From the NCBI GenBank assembly GCA_026419405.1, contig JANZZL010000108.1:1-35109 (forward strand): 35,109 bases of DNA. The letters run 5' to 3'. Each line of letters begins with the position of its first letter. Positions within the stretch are counted from its first letter, which is position 1. The stretch comes from Paracoccaceae bacterium. GTDB taxonomy: Bacteria; Pseudomonadota; Alphaproteobacteria; Rhodobacterales; Rhodobacteraceae. The translations under genes and the position numbers were made by a program. The notes beneath the pieces are model-generated. The model ran no database searches. It saw only the letters and a list, made by a program, of their open reading frames with translations, and was not told the DNA's origin. Positions 34,623 through 35,109 of the stretch are shown here, piece after piece.

Positions 34623-35109
34623 ATGCGCACAATCTTGACGAGTATCCGGTTCCGCGACCGGCAGCGTGCGAAGCGGAGGTTCCTGGCGGACGAGGCCGGC
34701 GCGGTCTCGATCGAGATGGTGGCGGTCTGCGGCGTCGTCGTGGTGCTGGGGATCGTCGCCGGCTCCCTGATCTCGCAGGGCAGCATGGGCCGCGCCGACG
34801 CGATCGGCGACGACCTCGCCCAGATCGAGCCCGTGCCGGCGCCGGTCGGCGCCTCGGCGGGCGGCGCGGGCAGCGCGGGCAGCGGCGGCGGCGCGGGCGG
34901 ATCGGCGTCCGCCGGCGGGGGCGGCTCGGGCGGGCCGGCGATCGTCGACAATCCCTTCTCCTACGGCGCGGGCGGCGGCAGCTCGGGTGGCGGGGGCGGC
35001 TCGGGTGGCGGCTCGGGCGGCGGCGGCTCGGGCGGTGGTGGCTCGGGCGGCGGTGGCGGCGGCGGCTCGGGCGGCGGTGGCGGTGGCGGTGGCGGCGGCG
35101 GCCCGGGCG
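34623..35109 (+). CDS. prepilin-like small membrane protein with Gly/Ser tail (partial, runs off window)
   Basis: A gene open to the window end, at least 162 codons. Residues 1-26 are basic (RFRDRQRAKRRF) and end DEAG; then AVSIEM starts a hydrophobic helix to about residue 50. This is a textbook type IV prepilin junction, with cleavage after G26 and glutamate at position +5 (E31), as in Flp/TadE-type pilins and pseudopilins. From about residue 78 the chain becomes Gly/Ser-rich, with a short PAIVDNPFSYG island, then GGGGS-like repeats to the edge. No family is assigned. ATG 34623 is the first ATG; an in-frame TTG at 34578 is possible. No strong ribosome site is seen. Confidence 0.65.
   Translation, partial: MRTILTSIRFRDRQRAKRRFLADEAGAVSIEMVAVCGVVVVLGIVAGSLISQGSMGRADAIGDDLAQIEPVPAPVGASAGGAGSAGSGGGAGGSASAGGGGSGGPAIVDNPFSYGAGGGSSGGGGGSGGGSGGGGSGGGGSGGGGGGGSGGGGGGGGGGGPG
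34854..35109 (+). repeat. GGC/TCG low-complexity tract coding Gly/Ser repeats
   Basis: From about 34854 to the window edge the DNA is dominated by GGC, GGT, GGG and TCG codons, interrupted once (about 34927-34970) by ordinary sequence encoding PAIVDNPFSYG. The repeats are irregular GGC-rich units able to change length by replication slippage, so tract length may differ between strains or be misassembled. Confidence 0.7.

Noticed and set aside
34854-35109. GGC-rich repeats at the window end as a CRISPR or satellite array
   Set aside because: There are no regular repeat and spacer units. The tract stays in frame with the upstream coding sequence and encodes a Gly/Ser tail.
1-35109. tRNA, rRNA, insertion sequence, prophage or toxin-antitoxin genes
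   Set aside because: I looked for tRNA-like 3' ends, transposase or integrase motifs and small paired toxin genes and saw none. A covariance-model scan would be needed to exclude small RNAs.

Overview
This window looks like a stretch of chromosome from an alphaproteobacterium, most likely Rhodobacterales. By eye the G+C content is in the low-to-mid 70s percent. Support for the placement comes from gene content: an AddAB rather than RecBCD repair nuclease, a TrcR (DUF1013) regulator, a DUF6473 protein, a TIGR02186 membrane-anchored protein beside a TauE-type exporter, a HIG1-type twin-helix protein upstream of an adenosyltransferase and etfBA, and an AmgK/MurU cell-wall recycling pair. No rRNA, tRNA, insertion sequence, prophage, plasmid or CRISPR feature was seen. 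It reads as core chromosome, with almost every strand-wise gene pair overlapping or nearly so.

Left part (1-9220, + strand): tsaE, amgK, murU, addB and addA form one run in which each start overlaps the previous stop. trxA follows after a short gap with its own strong ribosome binding site. The run combines tRNA t6A synthesis, MurNAc/GlcNAc salvage, recombinational repair and thiol redox. A perfect 18-base palindrome separates trxA from a convergent orphan kinase-like gene (9270-10238, - strand).

Middle part (10239-25245): hslV, a ten-helix membrane protein and hslU are translationally coupled on the + strand, so the protease and its ATPase are separated by an unrelated membrane gene. Then come pepT (-), trcR (-) and, divergently, a periplasmic RNase T2 (+). 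A fatty-acid/hydroxybutyrate redox group follows on the - strand (hbd, etfA, etfB, cobalamin adenosyltransferase, HIG1 protein). It is interrupted between hbd and etfA by an oppositely oriented DUF6473 gene with its own terminator. A short-chain dehydrogenase and a serine hydrolase (both -) precede parC (+).

Right part (25249-35109): a TIGR02186 protein overlaps a TauE/SafE exporter gene. Next is a coherent purine-nucleoside salvage operon transcribed leftward: binding protein (BMP family), double ATPase, two permeases and purine nucleoside phosphorylase. Its leader carries three CGGAT boxes spaced about one helical turn apart. Beyond it lie rimI, tsaB and a NifU/Nfu-type Fe-S protein gene (all -). 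The window ends inside a + strand gene for a small protein with a perfect prepilin-like cleavage motif followed by a long Gly/Ser tail that runs off the edge.

I see no obvious undescribed multi-gene system. The best leads are the membrane gene inside hslVU, the DUF6473 insertion into the etf/hbd group, the prepilin-like Gly/Ser protein at the edge, and the phased boxes before the nucleoside operon. All family calls come from reading motifs in the sequence; no database search was run.
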